64,000 nt of DNA from UBA1163 sp049513055. Its GTDB lineage: Bacteria; Desulfobacterota; BSN033; UBA1163. The notes beneath the pieces were generated by a model. That model saw nothing but the letters and a program-made list of their open reading frames with translations, was not told the origin of the DNA and made no database searches. Every line of letters starts with the position of its first letter. Position 1 is the first letter of the stretch. Positions 8,384 to 16,915 of the stretch are shown here, piece by piece. A program made the position numbers and the translations under genes. The stretch spans positions 37,641 through 101,640 of the forward strand of contig JBEKWN010000001.1 of the NCBI GenBank assembly GCA_049513055.1. The letters are read 5' to 3'.

Positions 8384-9707
8384 TTTCTACTGGAATCCGA
8401 TTGTGGAGACTCTCCCATTGGAAAGATTGAGAGAACTTCAGGCCAGAAAATTTAAAAAAATTCTGGAGTGGGCTTACGAGAGATCAAAGTTTCATCGAAA
8501 GCTTTATCAGGAGGCAGGGCTTGAACCGGGTGATATCAAATCCTATGAAGATATAGCCAAAGTGCCTAAGGTGGAAAAGTCAATGATGAGAGATATCCAG
8601 AGAAAGGATCCCTTCCCTTATGGAGATGCTCTCTGTGTTCCTTTGGAAGAGGTCACGGAATTTCGGCAGACCAGTGGAACAACCGGAACTCCAGTCTATC
8701 AACCTGATACCTGGCAGGACTGGGAATGGTGGTCTGAATCCTGGGCTTACCTCCTCTATGCACAAGGTTATCGAAAAACGGACCGAGTATTCCTTCCCTT
8801 CGGATATAATATTTTTGTCGCCTTCTGGGCAGGTCATTATGCGGCTGAAAAGATCGGTTGTGAAGTCGTCCCAGGCGGAGTCCTCGATACAGAGGCTCGT
8901 ATTCTTAAAATCCAGGAACTTCGGGCCACCGCCATGATGGCCACCCCGACTTATGTATTAGGAATGGCCGATACCGCTAAGAAGAAGCTGGGCATTGATC
9001 CAGCTCGAGATCTCACCATCAGAAAGATCACCTGCGCAGGCGAGCCAGGTGCAAGCATTCCATCTACCAAGCAGAGAATGGAAGAGGCCTGGGGGGCGAA
9101 GGTCTATGATCATGTGGGGGCTACAGAGATCGGGGCTTGGGGCTTTGAATGCACGGCCCAACCCGGCGGCCTTCATGTCAACGAAGCCCTCTTTCTCACT
9201 CAGTTAGAGGATATTGAAACAGGAGAGATGATTGAAGAACCGGGGCGAAAGGGGAAGATTGTCATTACCGCCCTTGACCGGATCGCCCAGCCCTGCATTC
9301 GATTCGACTCCAAGGATGTGGCAGAATGGTCGAAAGAACCCTGTCCCTGTGGAAGAACATTCCGCATCATTCAGGGAGGGGTCGTTGGAAGGGCAGATGA
9401 CATTACAAAAATCAAAGGTGTTTTGCTCGCTCCTTCAGCCATTGAAGAAGTGGTTCGCTCTATTAAATGGCTGAGTAATGAATTTGAGGCGGTGGTCACG
9501 AAGAAAGGAGATCTTGACGACATCACACTCAAGATCGAAATTTTACCAGGAGAGGAAAAAAATCGTGAGGCCATCCTCACCCAACTGAAGGATCAACTAC
9601 GATTAAAAACGAACCTGGGTTACAACATCGAAGTTCATCCATTCAATTCCTTGCCTCGTTACGAGGTGAAGGCCAAACGATTTAAAGATCTGCGGAAACA
9701 TGGATAG
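8358..9707 (+). CDS. Phenylacetate-CoA ligase family AMP-forming enzyme
   Basis: 449-residue adenylate-forming ligase of the PaaK type. It carries the P-loop-like QTSGTTGTPVYQPDTW, the A5-type region VYDHVGATEIGAWGFEC, a Cys-rich EPCPCGRTF segment typical of this family, GRADDITKIKGVLLAPSAIE and the C-terminal lid ending LPRYEVKAKR. Family members activate phenylacetate, benzoate or other aromatic acids to CoA thioesters. The ATG at 8358 is chosen because GGGGAGA lies just upstream; the frame is open further 5' but that part overlaps the LpdD-like gene and carries no homologous sequence. Its context suggests it makes an aroyl-CoA or arylacetyl-CoA from the product of the upstream steps. Confidence 0.85.
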   Translation: MKTLKKRPDFYWNPIVETLPLERLRELQARKFKKILEWAYERSKFHRKLYQEAGLEPGDIKSYEDIAKVPKVEKSMMRDIQRKDPFPYGDALCVPLEEVTEFRQTSGTTGTPVYQPDTWQDWEWWSESWAYLLYAQGYRKTDRVFLPFGYNIFVAFWAGHYAAEKIGCEVVPGGVLDTEARILKIQELRATAMMATPTYVLGMADTAKKKLGIDPARDLTIRKITCAGEPGASIPSTKQRMEEAWGAKVYDHVGATEIGAWGFECTAQPGGLHVNEALFLTQLEDIETGEMIEEPGRKGKIVITALDRIAQPCIRFDSKDVAEWSKEPCPCGRTFRIIQGGVVGRADDITKIKGVLLAPSAIEEVVRSIKWLSNEFEAVVTKKGDLDDITLKIEILPGEEKNREAILTQLKDQLRLKTNLGYNIEVHPFNSLPRYEVKAKRFKDLRKHG

Positions 9708-9721
9708 GACATGGGGGAATT

Positions 9722-9898
9722 ATGAACCGAAGAGAAATAAGGAAAATCGATACACGAATCAAAGTGATCAAGAAAGCGGCTCAAGAACTAAAAGAACTCT
9801 CGGCCGGGATACCAGCCATCGACCGGAACACAGTACGAATCCTTGCATCGGTGAAGATGCTGGAGATTAACATCAGTGATGTGAAAGATCTAGTCTAA
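9722..9898 (+). CDS. Small 58-residue protein, unknown function
   Basis: Short ORF starting 14 bases after the ligase gene, with GGGGGA just before the ATG. The product is highly charged at the start (MNRREIRKIDTRIKVIKK) and then mostly helical, with spaced Ile, Val and Leu. Spacing, strand and the ribosome-binding site support a real gene at the end of the catabolic operon. I do not know a function. Confidence 0.5.
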   Translation: MNRREIRKIDTRIKVIKKAAQELKELSAGIPAIDRNTVRILASVKMLEINISDVKDLV

Positions 9899-9962
9899 AA
9901 GTGGGTGTCGATCTTTTAAAGGATCGATCTCAAGAAAATCCTTCCCAAAATTTGAACCCCTT

Positions 9963-10907
9963 TTAATAAGTACGTGTCACAGTCTTCTTGGAAGTCACAA
10001 ACCTCCGTACCCTCGCCGCCATCTCTACCAATCCTCCGGGCAGAAGCAAAACCACCAAAATGAAGAGGACTCCGAAGATGAAGACATGGAGCTGTGGGAA
10101 GGTTCGTACAAACAACTCTTTAAAGATTGCATAAAAGAAGGCCCCAATAATTGGACCCACAATGGTGCCGACTCCTCCCACAAAGGTGATGAGAAGGGAA
10201 TCAAAGGTCCAGATCGGACTAAAGGGGAGGTCATGATAATAACTGACATGGTAAAAGGCGAACGCCCCTCCTGCTAACCCAGCGAAGAAGGAGCTGATGA
10301 ACAAGGCAATGATTTTCTGCCTGAAGGTATTCACCCCCGAAGCCTTGGCGGCTTCTTCATCCTCCCGTACAGCCACCATGCCTAATCCCAACTTAGAATG
10401 ACTGATCCAATAGACAACGGCGACAGTGATGGCAGCCAAGATCAAAAAGAGATAATAACGGGGGATCAGGTTGTATGTGGTGATGTAATCCCCGGGTAGA
10501 TCCGCTACTGTGGGAAGGACATTGCCAATCGTGATCTTTAATATTTGCCCCAGACCAAGAGTGCCGATGGCGAAATAAATTCCTTTTAAGCGGAGAGCAG
10601 GATGACCGATGATCAGAGCAAACACCACAGCCACGACCCCTCCGGTTAGAAAGGCCAAAAAGAACGGAGTCCCCTTCACCCATAAAACCCGTGTGGTGAT
10701 TGCTCCTAACCCAAAGAAGGCAGCGTGTCCCAAACTCACCTGTCCTGCATAGCCAGCCAGGATATTCCAACTCTGGGCTAAGCAAATATATAAGAAGATA
10801 AGGATCATTAAATTGATAAGATCATTTCTTTTTGTCAGCAATGGGACGAGGGCGAGAAAGATGGCAATCCCTAAACTTAAGAAAAGGGTCTTCCGATGGC
10901 TGGGCAA
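9963..10907 (-). CDS. livM: Branched-chain/aromatic acid ABC transporter permease LivM
   Basis: Integral membrane permease of the LivM type with about eight to ten hydrophobic segments and the family stretch LAQSWNILAGYAGQVSLGHAAF. The region VREDEEAAKASGVN is the cytoplasmic loop that contacts the ATPases. The open frame extends to a TTG at 10937, but TAAGGAGG, which overlaps the livH stop, sits five bases before a second TTG at 10907, so that start is preferred (314 residues). It is the last gene of the operon. Confidence 0.9.
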   Translation of the reverse strand: MPSHRKTLFLSLGIAIFLALVPLLTKRNDLINLMILIFLYICLAQSWNILAGYAGQVSLGHAAFFGLGAITTRVLWVKGTPFFLAFLTGGVVAVVFALIIGHPALRLKGIYFAIGTLGLGQILKITIGNVLPTVADLPGDYITTYNLIPRYYLFLILAAITVAVVYWISHSKLGLGMVAVREDEEAAKASGVNTFRQKIIALFISSFFAGLAGGAFAFYHVSYYHDLPFSPIWTFDSLLITFVGGVGTIVGPIIGAFFYAIFKELFVRTFPQLHVFIFGVLFILVVLLLPGGLVEMAARVRRFVTSKKTVTRTY

Positions 10908-10917
10908 TGGATCCTCC

Positions 10918-11799
10918 TTAACCAATGCTTTTACCAAACAATCCCTGAGGTCTGAACTCTAACACTAAGAGAAAGATTACCAGGCCGACGACTTCCATGT
11001 AGGGACCGACAAACAATGTACTGACCGACTCAACTGCTCCTAATAGCACCCCGGCCACAAAAGCCCCTCCAATGTTCCCCAATCCGGCTAACACCACAAC
11101 GATGAGGGCCTTCAGCGTCCATTCCAGACCCATGGCTGGATGAATGGCATAACCGACGCTCACGATAGTACCAGCCATCGCCGCCAACGTGGCCCCTAAG
11201 GCAAAAGAGATCATAGAGGTCTTCTCGATATTGATCCCCATCAAAGCAGCAGACTCCCAATTCTCCGTGGTCGCCCGGATGGCCTTACCGAAATAGGTCT
11301 TGGTGAGAAACTGTTGAAGGGCAAGAATGACAATGGTGGCCAGGACCAATCCCGAAAAACGGATAAAGGGAAAACGAAGTCCTAATAAACTGAACCCCCA
11401 TCCTGAATAGATGACACTCACACTCCTCTCATCAGCAGTCCAGAGCCGGATGGCAAGATTTTGGAAGACCAGGGAGAGGCCGAAACCAATGAGCAAAGAA
11501 TTTTTTATCTTCACCTCTTCATGAAGTTTGGCCAGTGGAGAAAAGAGCCCTTTGTAAAGACCCATTCCTATCAGGAAGAGAACAAACGCTGACGGAAGTA
11601 AGGAGAGAAAAGGATCAATATGATAGAGGGAGAAGAACCAGAAGGTCACATATCCTCCCAGCATCAGCAACTCCCCATGGGCGACATTCAACATCTTCAT
11701 CACCCCGAAGACGAGGGAAAGCCCTACAGCTGCCAGCCCATAAAGGCCCCCGACAAAGATGCCGAAAATTAAACTCTGGGCGAGCACTTGCCAATTCAT
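10918..11799 (-). CDS. livH: Branched-chain/aromatic acid ABC transporter permease LivH
   Basis: 293-residue LivH-type permease. The N-terminus IFGIFVGGLYGLAAVGLSLV and the following MKMLNVAHGELLMLGGY are standard for the family, as is RATTENWESAALMGIN, the ATPase-contact loop. It begins 13 bases after livF, and its TAA lies within the ribosome-binding site of livM. Such systems import leucine-type amino acids or, in aromatic degraders, aromatic acids; the substrate here cannot be told. Confidence 0.9.
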   Translation of the reverse strand: MNWQVLAQSLIFGIFVGGLYGLAAVGLSLVFGVMKMLNVAHGELLMLGGYVTFWFFSLYHIDPFLSLLPSAFVLFLIGMGLYKGLFSPLAKLHEEVKIKNSLLIGFGLSLVFQNLAIRLWTADERSVSVIYSGWGFSLLGLRFPFIRFSGLVLATIVILALQQFLTKTYFGKAIRATTENWESAALMGINIEKTSMISFALGATLAAMAGTIVSVGYAIHPAMGLEWTLKALIVVVLAGLGNIGGAFVAGVLLGAVESVSTLFVGPYMEVVGLVIFLLVLEFRPQGLFGKSIG

Positions 11800-11812
11800 G
11801 GTTTATGATCCC

Positions 11813-12526
11813 TTAGACCGATTCCGTACCAAGATAAGCCTCTCGGATATGTTGATCGTTAAGCATGTTCCGGCTATCACCCTGCTTTACAATTCGTCCG
11901 TTCTCGACGACATAAGCACGATTGGCCAATTCCAAGGCCATTCGAACGTTTTGTTCGATCAGAAGAATGGTCACCCCAGAATGGTTAATCTGCCCGATCA
12001 CCTCATAAATCACCTTCGACAAAAGAGGGGAGAGCCCCCAAGAGGGTTCGTCAAAGAGGAGAAGTCTCGGTTTGGACATCATTCCTCTTCCAATGGCCAG
12101 CATCTGTTGCTCCCCTCCACTTAGAGTTCCGGCTGCCTGTTTCTTTCTATTCTTTAAGATAGGAAATAGCTTATAAACCTGTTCAATAGTTTCTTCCCTA
12201 CAACTACGGCCTTTGGCTGTAAAGGCTCCCAATTCTAAATTCTCTAAGGTGCTCATTCCGGGAAAGAGTCCCCTTCCCTCCGGAACCAGGCTGATTCCCA
12301 TTTCCACCCTTTTATGGATGGGCACCTTTCCCATCGCCAGGCCTTCAAACCTAATCTCTCCGGCAAAAGACCTTAACAGCCCAGTGATGGTCTTGAGGGT
12401 CGTCGTCTTTCCAGCGCCATTGGGGCCTATGAGCGCCACAATCTCTTTCTCTCCGACCTTAAAGGAGATATCCCAGAGTGCCTGAAGGTCTCCATAGGAG
12501 ACATTTACCTTTTCTATTTCCAACAT
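11813..12526 (-). CDS. livF: ABC transporter ATP-binding protein LivF
   Basis: 237-residue ATPase with Walker A GPNGAGKTTTLK, Q-loop region, signature LSGGEQQMLAIGR, Walker B LLLFDEPSWGLSP and the H-switch after LLIEQN. It starts four bases after the livG stop. One of the two nucleotide-binding subunits of the importer. Confidence 0.92.
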   Translation of the reverse strand: MLEIEKVNVSYGDLQALWDISFKVGEKEIVALIGPNGAGKTTTLKTITGLLRSFAGEIRFEGLAMGKVPIHKRVEMGISLVPEGRGLFPGMSTLENLELGAFTAKGRSCREETIEQVYKLFPILKNRKKQAAGTLSGGEQQMLAIGRGMMSKPRLLLFDEPSWGLSPLLSKVIYEVIGQINHSGVTILLIEQNVRMALELANRAYVVENGRIVKQGDSRNMLNDQHIREAYLGTESV

Positions 12527-12530
12527 AGGA

Positions 12531-13250
12531 TTACTTTCCTAAGTATGCCTCGATGACTTGCTGATTCTTTACCACTTCTTTTGGAGGACCTTCAGCGATC
12601 TTCATTCCCACATTGAGTACCATGACTCGGTCAGAGATTCCTAAAACCGCCTTCATGATATGTTCAACCATAATTACCGTGATTCCTGAGCCCTTTATCT
12701 TTCTTACTAATTCCATCGCAATCTCTGTTTCAGCCGAATTCAAACCAGCCATCAGTTCATCCAACAAGAGCAATTGGGGATGTGCGGCTAAAGCCCTCGC
12801 CAATTCCAATCTCTTACGCTCAGCCATCGTAAGTTGAGAGGCAAGGACCTCACTCTTATTCCCCAAGCCAACAAAGTTGAGAATTTCAACCACTTCTTCT
12901 TTCGCTTTTCTGATATTGGACGCAGGATCTTTTCCGTAGGCACGGCCCACCATAACATTTTGAAGGGTAGTTAATTGGTGAAAGGGCTTGACCAGTTGAA
13001 AGATACGGGCGATTCCTTGTCTACAAACTTGATGGGGAGGAAGGCCTGTGATATCCTTCTCCATAAAAGTCACTTTCCCTTTATTGGCTTTCAGGAAACC
13101 GGTGATGACATTAAAGAGAGTGGTTTTGCCCGACCCGTTGGGGCCGATGACACCAAATATCTCCCCCTGATGAATCTCAAAATTCACTTCACAGAGGGCC
13201 ATCAATCCCCCGAAGGATTTAACTATTTTCTCTACCTGTAAAAGGGACAT
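12531..13250 (-). CDS. livG: ABC transporter ATP-binding protein LivG
   Basis: 239-residue ATPase with Walker A GPNGSGKTTLFN and Walker B LLLLDELMAGLN followed by the switch His in MVEHIM. The signature is LTMAERKRLELARAL, where the usual LSxGxQ is replaced by LTMAERK, a form seen in other LivG proteins. It is separated from livK by 124 bases that hold a strong hairpin. Confidence 0.92.
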   Translation of the reverse strand: MSLLQVEKIVKSFGGLMALCEVNFEIHQGEIFGVIGPNGSGKTTLFNVITGFLKANKGKVTFMEKDITGLPPHQVCRQGIARIFQLVKPFHQLTTLQNVMVGRAYGKDPASNIRKAKEEVVEILNFVGLGNKSEVLASQLTMAERKRLELARALAAHPQLLLLDELMAGLNSAETEIAMELVRKIKGSGITVIMVEHIMKAVLGISDRVMVLNVGMKIAEGPPKEVVKNQQVIEAYLGK

Positions 13251-13305
13251 CTTGGACTGCTTTTCCTTAGATTAAGGATGAGTGAGAAAAATATTTTTTA
13301 TTAAC

Positions 13306-13340
13306 ATTGAAGCTCCCCGCCTAAAGAGGGGAGCTTCAAT
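13306..13340 (-). promoter_or_regulatory. Intercistronic hairpin between livK and livG
   Basis: A perfect 13-bp stem (arm ATTGAAGCTCCCC) with a 9-base loop lies 34 bases after the livK stop. No immediate T-run follows on the transcribed strand, so it is more likely a partial terminator or an mRNA-stabilising hairpin that keeps binding-protein transcript above that of the downstream subunits. Confidence 0.6.
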
Positions 13341-13374
13341 GAAAGATGATCCACTTATCAGTTTCTAATGAGTA

Positions 13375-14598
13375 TTACCTTTCCGACCATTTAGGCATGG
13401 GATAAACTAATGGGGCGGTAACATACTCTTTCGGGAATACGACTTCTTGCTTCCCCTTTTGCCACTGGACGCCGAAGAAGACAACTACTCCTGTTCCATC
13501 GGGTCGAAACTTAAGAGGACCTATAACGGTCATCATATTCACAGCAGCAATGGCGTCGCGAATCTTTTCTCGGTCTAAAGTGCCTGCCCTTTCAATCGCA
13601 TTGGCCAACGCCTGGACACAGGCATAGGCCGGACCTGTTATCACATCGGCTGGCCGATTGAACTTCTTCATATGGCTTTCATTCAGTTCTTTGACTCCTG
13701 GTAATTTAAGCCCATAACACCAGCCCGGACCTAAAACAACATAATCGCCGTCTTTTCCCAATGCATTTCCCCACGCCATGGGATCAGGTGCTCGGTAGGC
13801 AAAATAGAATTTGGGATTGTAATCGAGTTCCTTCAACTGTTTTGTCATGGTAATCCCCTCAGGAGTAGTGGGACCGGTTAACAGTATCTCTGCCCCGGCT
13901 GCCTTGGCTTCCATGATAAGGGGTGAAAAGTCCTTCATCTCTCGAGGTTGGTCTCTATAAAGGGGTTCTCCATAACCACGTTTGACAGCTTGCTCCTTCC
14001 ACATATCACCCAATTCCATTCCAACAGGTGCCTTTTCCATGAAGATGGCTACCTTTTTAGGTCTCTGTGCGGCGGGGATGGAATCCAAGATATCAAAGAC
14101 TGCCTTAGCACAGTCGGGTGATTTGGGGAAGGGAGAAAAGTTGTATTTATATCCCTTCTGGTGGATGCTGTAAAGATAACTGGCCACCATAAAAAGCGGA
14201 ACTTTATTTTTTTCTGCAATGGGAGCCTGAGCCGCGTGCATAGGGCTTGAAAACCCTCCCAAGTAGGCCACCACATCGTGGGTCGTATAGAGGGCCTCCA
14301 TTCTGCTCACAGTCAGAGTAAAATTCGATTCATCATCCAAGAGAATAAGTTCTAAAGGAATTTTTTTATTGAATTCTTTAACAAAGACACCACCCTTTGC
14401 ATTAATATGTTCTATGGCGATCTCATATCCGGCTTTGCACATGGCTCCTCCCGAACCAAACGGACCTGTCAGGGAACACGAAGAGCCAACTTTAATGGTT
14501 TTAGGAGCCTCTTTAGCAGGGGCAGCAAAACCCCAGGAAGACAGTCCCGCCACTGTAAATACGCCTACCAGTAAGATCACAAACAACTTTTTTTCCAT
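13375..14598 (-). CDS. livK: Periplasmic substrate-binding protein LivK-type
   Basis: 407-residue periplasmic binding protein (Peripla_BP_6 type) with a signal peptide at residues 1-26 (MEKKLFVILLVGVFTVAGLS then a Phe-Ala-Ala cleavage region) and a start of the mature chain at KTIKVGSSCSLTGPFG. The later MTKQLKELDYNPKFYF segment and the hinge-crossing strands fit the family. It is first in the operon, after a promoter and a GGGAGGAG site. The ligand is unknown: branched-chain amino acids, or aromatic or aliphatic acids, given the nearby catabolic genes. Confidence 0.9.
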   Translation of the reverse strand: MEKKLFVILLVGVFTVAGLSSWGFAAPAKEAPKTIKVGSSCSLTGPFGSGGAMCKAGYEIAIEHINAKGGVFVKEFNKKIPLELILLDDESNFTLTVSRMEALYTTHDVVAYLGGFSSPMHAAQAPIAEKNKVPLFMVASYLYSIHQKGYKYNFSPFPKSPDCAKAVFDILDSIPAAQRPKKVAIFMEKAPVGMELGDMWKEQAVKRGYGEPLYRDQPREMKDFSPLIMEAKAAGAEILLTGPTTPEGITMTKQLKELDYNPKFYFAYRAPDPMAWGNALGKDGDYVVLGPGWCYGLKLPGVKELNESHMKKFNRPADVITGPAYACVQALANAIERAGTLDREKIRDAIAAVNMMTVIGPLKFRPDGTGVVVFFGVQWQKGKQEVVFPKEYVTAPLVYPMPKWSER

Positions 14599-14708
14599 CG
14601 TCGCTCCTCCCTTCTTGTGGTTTTAGAGTATAAGAAAAAAATGATCTTCTTGCCTACCCTATATGGGAAAATACCTCGCCTCCTTTCCAGCTATGTGTCT
14701 GGTTAGAC

Positions 14709-14737
14709 ATCATATATTTCCAGATAAATTTTGTCAA
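14709..14737 (-). promoter_or_regulatory. Sigma-70 promoter of the liv operon
   Basis: TTGACA (14737-14732) and TATGAT (14714-14709) on the minus strand are 17 bases apart, a near-consensus promoter. Transcription would begin near 14702, leaving a leader of about 100 bases before livK. Confidence 0.75.
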
Positions 14738-14876
14738 ACAATTCATAAAAAATCTGTAAATGAAACCCTATTTGAATGGAGTTAATATCGAAGTGGAGTG
14801 GGGATATTGCATGGAACAACTGAGCGATCGTTGTTTTAGATGTCTGCAGTTTAAAAATGAGAGGGATCCAATGGTA

Positions 14877-16082
14877 TTAAAGTCTTATTCCTCTCGGAAC
14901 CACGACAATCCCTGAGGCGGTCACCGTGAATCGCTTCGCATCCTCATCCAGATTGTAACCAATCTCCATCCCTGGAGGGATCTGAACCTCTTTGTCGATG
15001 ATCGTCTTCCGGATCTTCGCATTCCTTCCAACATCCACCCCTTCCAGGAGGATAGAATCCTCGATCTCCGCAAAGCTATGAACCGTTACATTGGGGGAGA
15101 GGATCGATCGCTTGACGTTTCCACCGCTGATAATGCTACCATTTGAAATGATCGAATTGAGAGCTGTCCCCACTCTCCCCGCTTCGATCCAGACAGTTTT
15201 CGCAGGTGGTGAGGTGGGTTGATAGGTCAGGATGGGCCATTGGGGATCGTAGAGATTGAGTTGAGGGGTGACAGAGATCAAGTCCATGTTCGCCTCATAG
15301 TAGGCATCGATCGTTCCCACATCCCTCCAATATCCCGTGCCTCCGCAATCTCCTTGTTTGAAATCGAATGCGAAAATTTGATCTTTTCCAATCATCATTG
15401 GAATGATATCTTTGCCAAAATCGTGGCTCGAGTCAGATCGAGCATCCTCAATCAATCGTCTCACCAACACCTCAGTATTGAAGACATAGATTCCCATGGA
15501 GGCCAGAATTCCTCCAGGGTCTCCAGGAATGGTCTTGGGGTCTTCGGGTTTCTCTTGAAAACCAATCATTCGCCAATCTCTGTCCACCTCGATTACGCCA
15601 AATTCTCTGGAAAGCTTTCGATCCATCCGAATTGCAGCGACCGTCAGATCCGCCCCTCTCTCCAAGTGGAAGGCAATCATCTTCCGATAGTCCATTGTAT
15701 AGATGTGGTCGCCAGAGAGGATTAAGACCAAGTCAGGCCTTTCCACTTGTAAGGTATAAATGTTTTGAAAAATCGCATTTGCGGTCCCTTGATACCAATG
15801 CTCATCAATTCTCTGCTGGGCCGGAACAGCCTCGATGAACTCTCCCAAAGGGGATGAAAGGATGTTCCAACCCAATTGGATGTGACGGTGGAGGGAGTTC
15901 GATTTATATTGGGTGAGGGCATAGATGCGGCGGATGCCAGAATTGAGGCAGTTGGAGAGGGTGAAGTCAATGATCCGATAAATGGCACCGAAAGGCACAG
16001 CAGGTTTGGCTCGATCCCGAGTCAGGGGATAGAGCCTTTCCCCTCGGCCCCCTGCTAAGATCATGGCCAGAACTTTCTTCAC
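14877..16082 (-). CDS. glgC: Glucose-1-phosphate adenylyltransferase
   Basis: 401-residue ADP-glucose pyrophosphorylase, making ADP-glucose for glycogen synthesis. It has the nucleotide-binding GGRGERLYPLT, the Lys in AKPAVPFG, WYQGTANAIFQN, GDHIYTMDYRKM and the sugar-phosphate site FQEKPEDPK. A left-handed beta-helix domain follows from about residue 295 (SIISNGSIISGGNVKRSILS). The length is normal. The start overlaps the stop of the receiver gene by four bases (ATGA), so the two are translationally coupled, which is unusual for glgC. Confidence 0.93.
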   Translation of the reverse strand: MKKVLAMILAGGRGERLYPLTRDRAKPAVPFGAIYRIIDFTLSNCLNSGIRRIYALTQYKSNSLHRHIQLGWNILSSPLGEFIEAVPAQQRIDEHWYQGTANAIFQNIYTLQVERPDLVLILSGDHIYTMDYRKMIAFHLERGADLTVAAIRMDRKLSREFGVIEVDRDWRMIGFQEKPEDPKTIPGDPGGILASMGIYVFNTEVLVRRLIEDARSDSSHDFGKDIIPMMIGKDQIFAFDFKQGDCGGTGYWRDVGTIDAYYEANMDLISVTPQLNLYDPQWPILTYQPTSPPAKTVWIEAGRVGTALNSIISNGSIISGGNVKRSILSPNVTVHSFAEIEDSILLEGVDVGRNAKIRKTIIDKEVQIPPGMEIGYNLDEDAKRFTVTASGIVVVPRGIRL

Positions 16083-16447
16083 TGGGCTTTACCCTTTTCT
16101 AAAAGTTCTCGGATCTTCTTTTTTAATTCAGTGAGATCGGCGGACTTCGTCACATAGGCATCGGCTGCCCAACTCATAAAATCCTGCCGATACCCTGAGT
16201 AAGAGGTATTAAGGATGATGGGGATCTTCCTCTCCTTGCTGACAATTCGGCCCAAAGCCTCCATCCCATCCATCACGGGCATGACAATGTCGAGAATGAT
16301 CAGATCAGGCTTCCCTGTCTCCATCCGTTGAATGGCTTCTCTTCCATTCCCGGCGGTAAGAACCTCATACCCCTCCGACTTCAACTCCTCCTCATATAGG
16401 AGTCTCAGGCTCTCTTCATCTTCAACGACCAAAATTTTTTTCTTCAT
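16079..16447 (-). CDS. Stand-alone receiver (CheY-like) protein
   Basis: 122-residue response-regulator receiver domain with no output domain. The acidic pair is in VVEDEE, the phospho-accepting Asp in LIILDIVMPVMDG, the Thr/Ser position in ILNTSYSG and the conserved Lys in YVTKSADL. It sits directly before glgC with a 4-base overlap, hinting that glycogen synthesis is tied to a signalling output, although the kinase is not known. No hairpin or promoter was obvious between it and the gene at 16544-16780. Confidence 0.88.
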   Translation of the reverse strand: MKKKILVVEDEESLRLLYEEELKSEGYEVLTAGNGREAIQRMETGKPDLIILDIVMPVMDGMEALGRIVSKERKIPIILNTSYSGYRQDFMSWAADAYVTKSADLTELKKKIRELLEKGKAQ

Positions 16448-16543
16448 AGGATTATTATTGATAATCTCTTGGGAAAAAACAACTTTTTTTTAAATGGGAC
16501 CTATCTTTTGGTTCTAAACTCTTTACTACGAATTCTTAACTTT

Positions 16544-16780
16544 TTATCTTCTTTCCACCTTCTTTCTTTGTTCAATGGCCAGTTTACATTCGGCGCAGAT
16601 GAACCGGGGGAGAGTATGGGGATAGGTGATTCGTTCCTCTCCGAATCCCCAATCAATAATATCCCTCACCAATAACTCTTCCTTAAACGCATGCCCCAGG
16701 CAGAGTCCCATCCCGCAGACGATGCAAATCGCCACGGCATCCTTATCCACTCCCTGCTTTGCACACACATAACACTTCAT
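16544..16780 (-). CDS. DUF2180-like small Cys-rich protein
   Basis: 78-residue protein with paired cysteines: MKCYVCAKQG, CIVCGMGLC-LGH and FICAECKLA. The arrangement looks like a small treble-clef or B-box-like zinc site and matches what I recall of DUF2180 proteins of archaea and anaerobic bacteria. No function is known. AGGAGG is seven bases before the ATG. It follows the electron-transfer locus in the same direction, with a possible promoter of its own at 16821-16849. Confidence 0.65.
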   Translation of the reverse strand: MKCYVCAKQGVDKDAVAICIVCGMGLCLGHAFKEELLVRDIIDWGFGEERITYPHTLPRFICAECKLAIEQRKKVERR

Positions 16781-16820
16781 GGCGGTTCCTCCTGTTTGAT
16801 GTAAATAAACCTACAGTTAA

Positions 16821-16849
16821 TTTTTACCATGGAAATGGCTAAAAATCAA
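16821..16849 (-). promoter_or_regulatory. Possible sigma-70 promoter for the small Cys-rich gene
   Basis: TTGATT and TAAAAA on the minus strand, 17 bases apart. The -10 is a moderate match. The position, about 40 bases before the start codon, is reasonable. Confidence 0.35.
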
Positions 16850-16915
16850 AAAAGAGAATAAAACATTCAGGAGAGATAAAGTGACAACGGAGTCTCATTC
16901 AATATATGATTGCTT

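Noticed and set aside
9908..9927. TCGATC/GATCGA hairpin between the 58-residue ORF and livM as terminator
   Set aside because: Stem is only 6 bp and no T-run follows on either strand.
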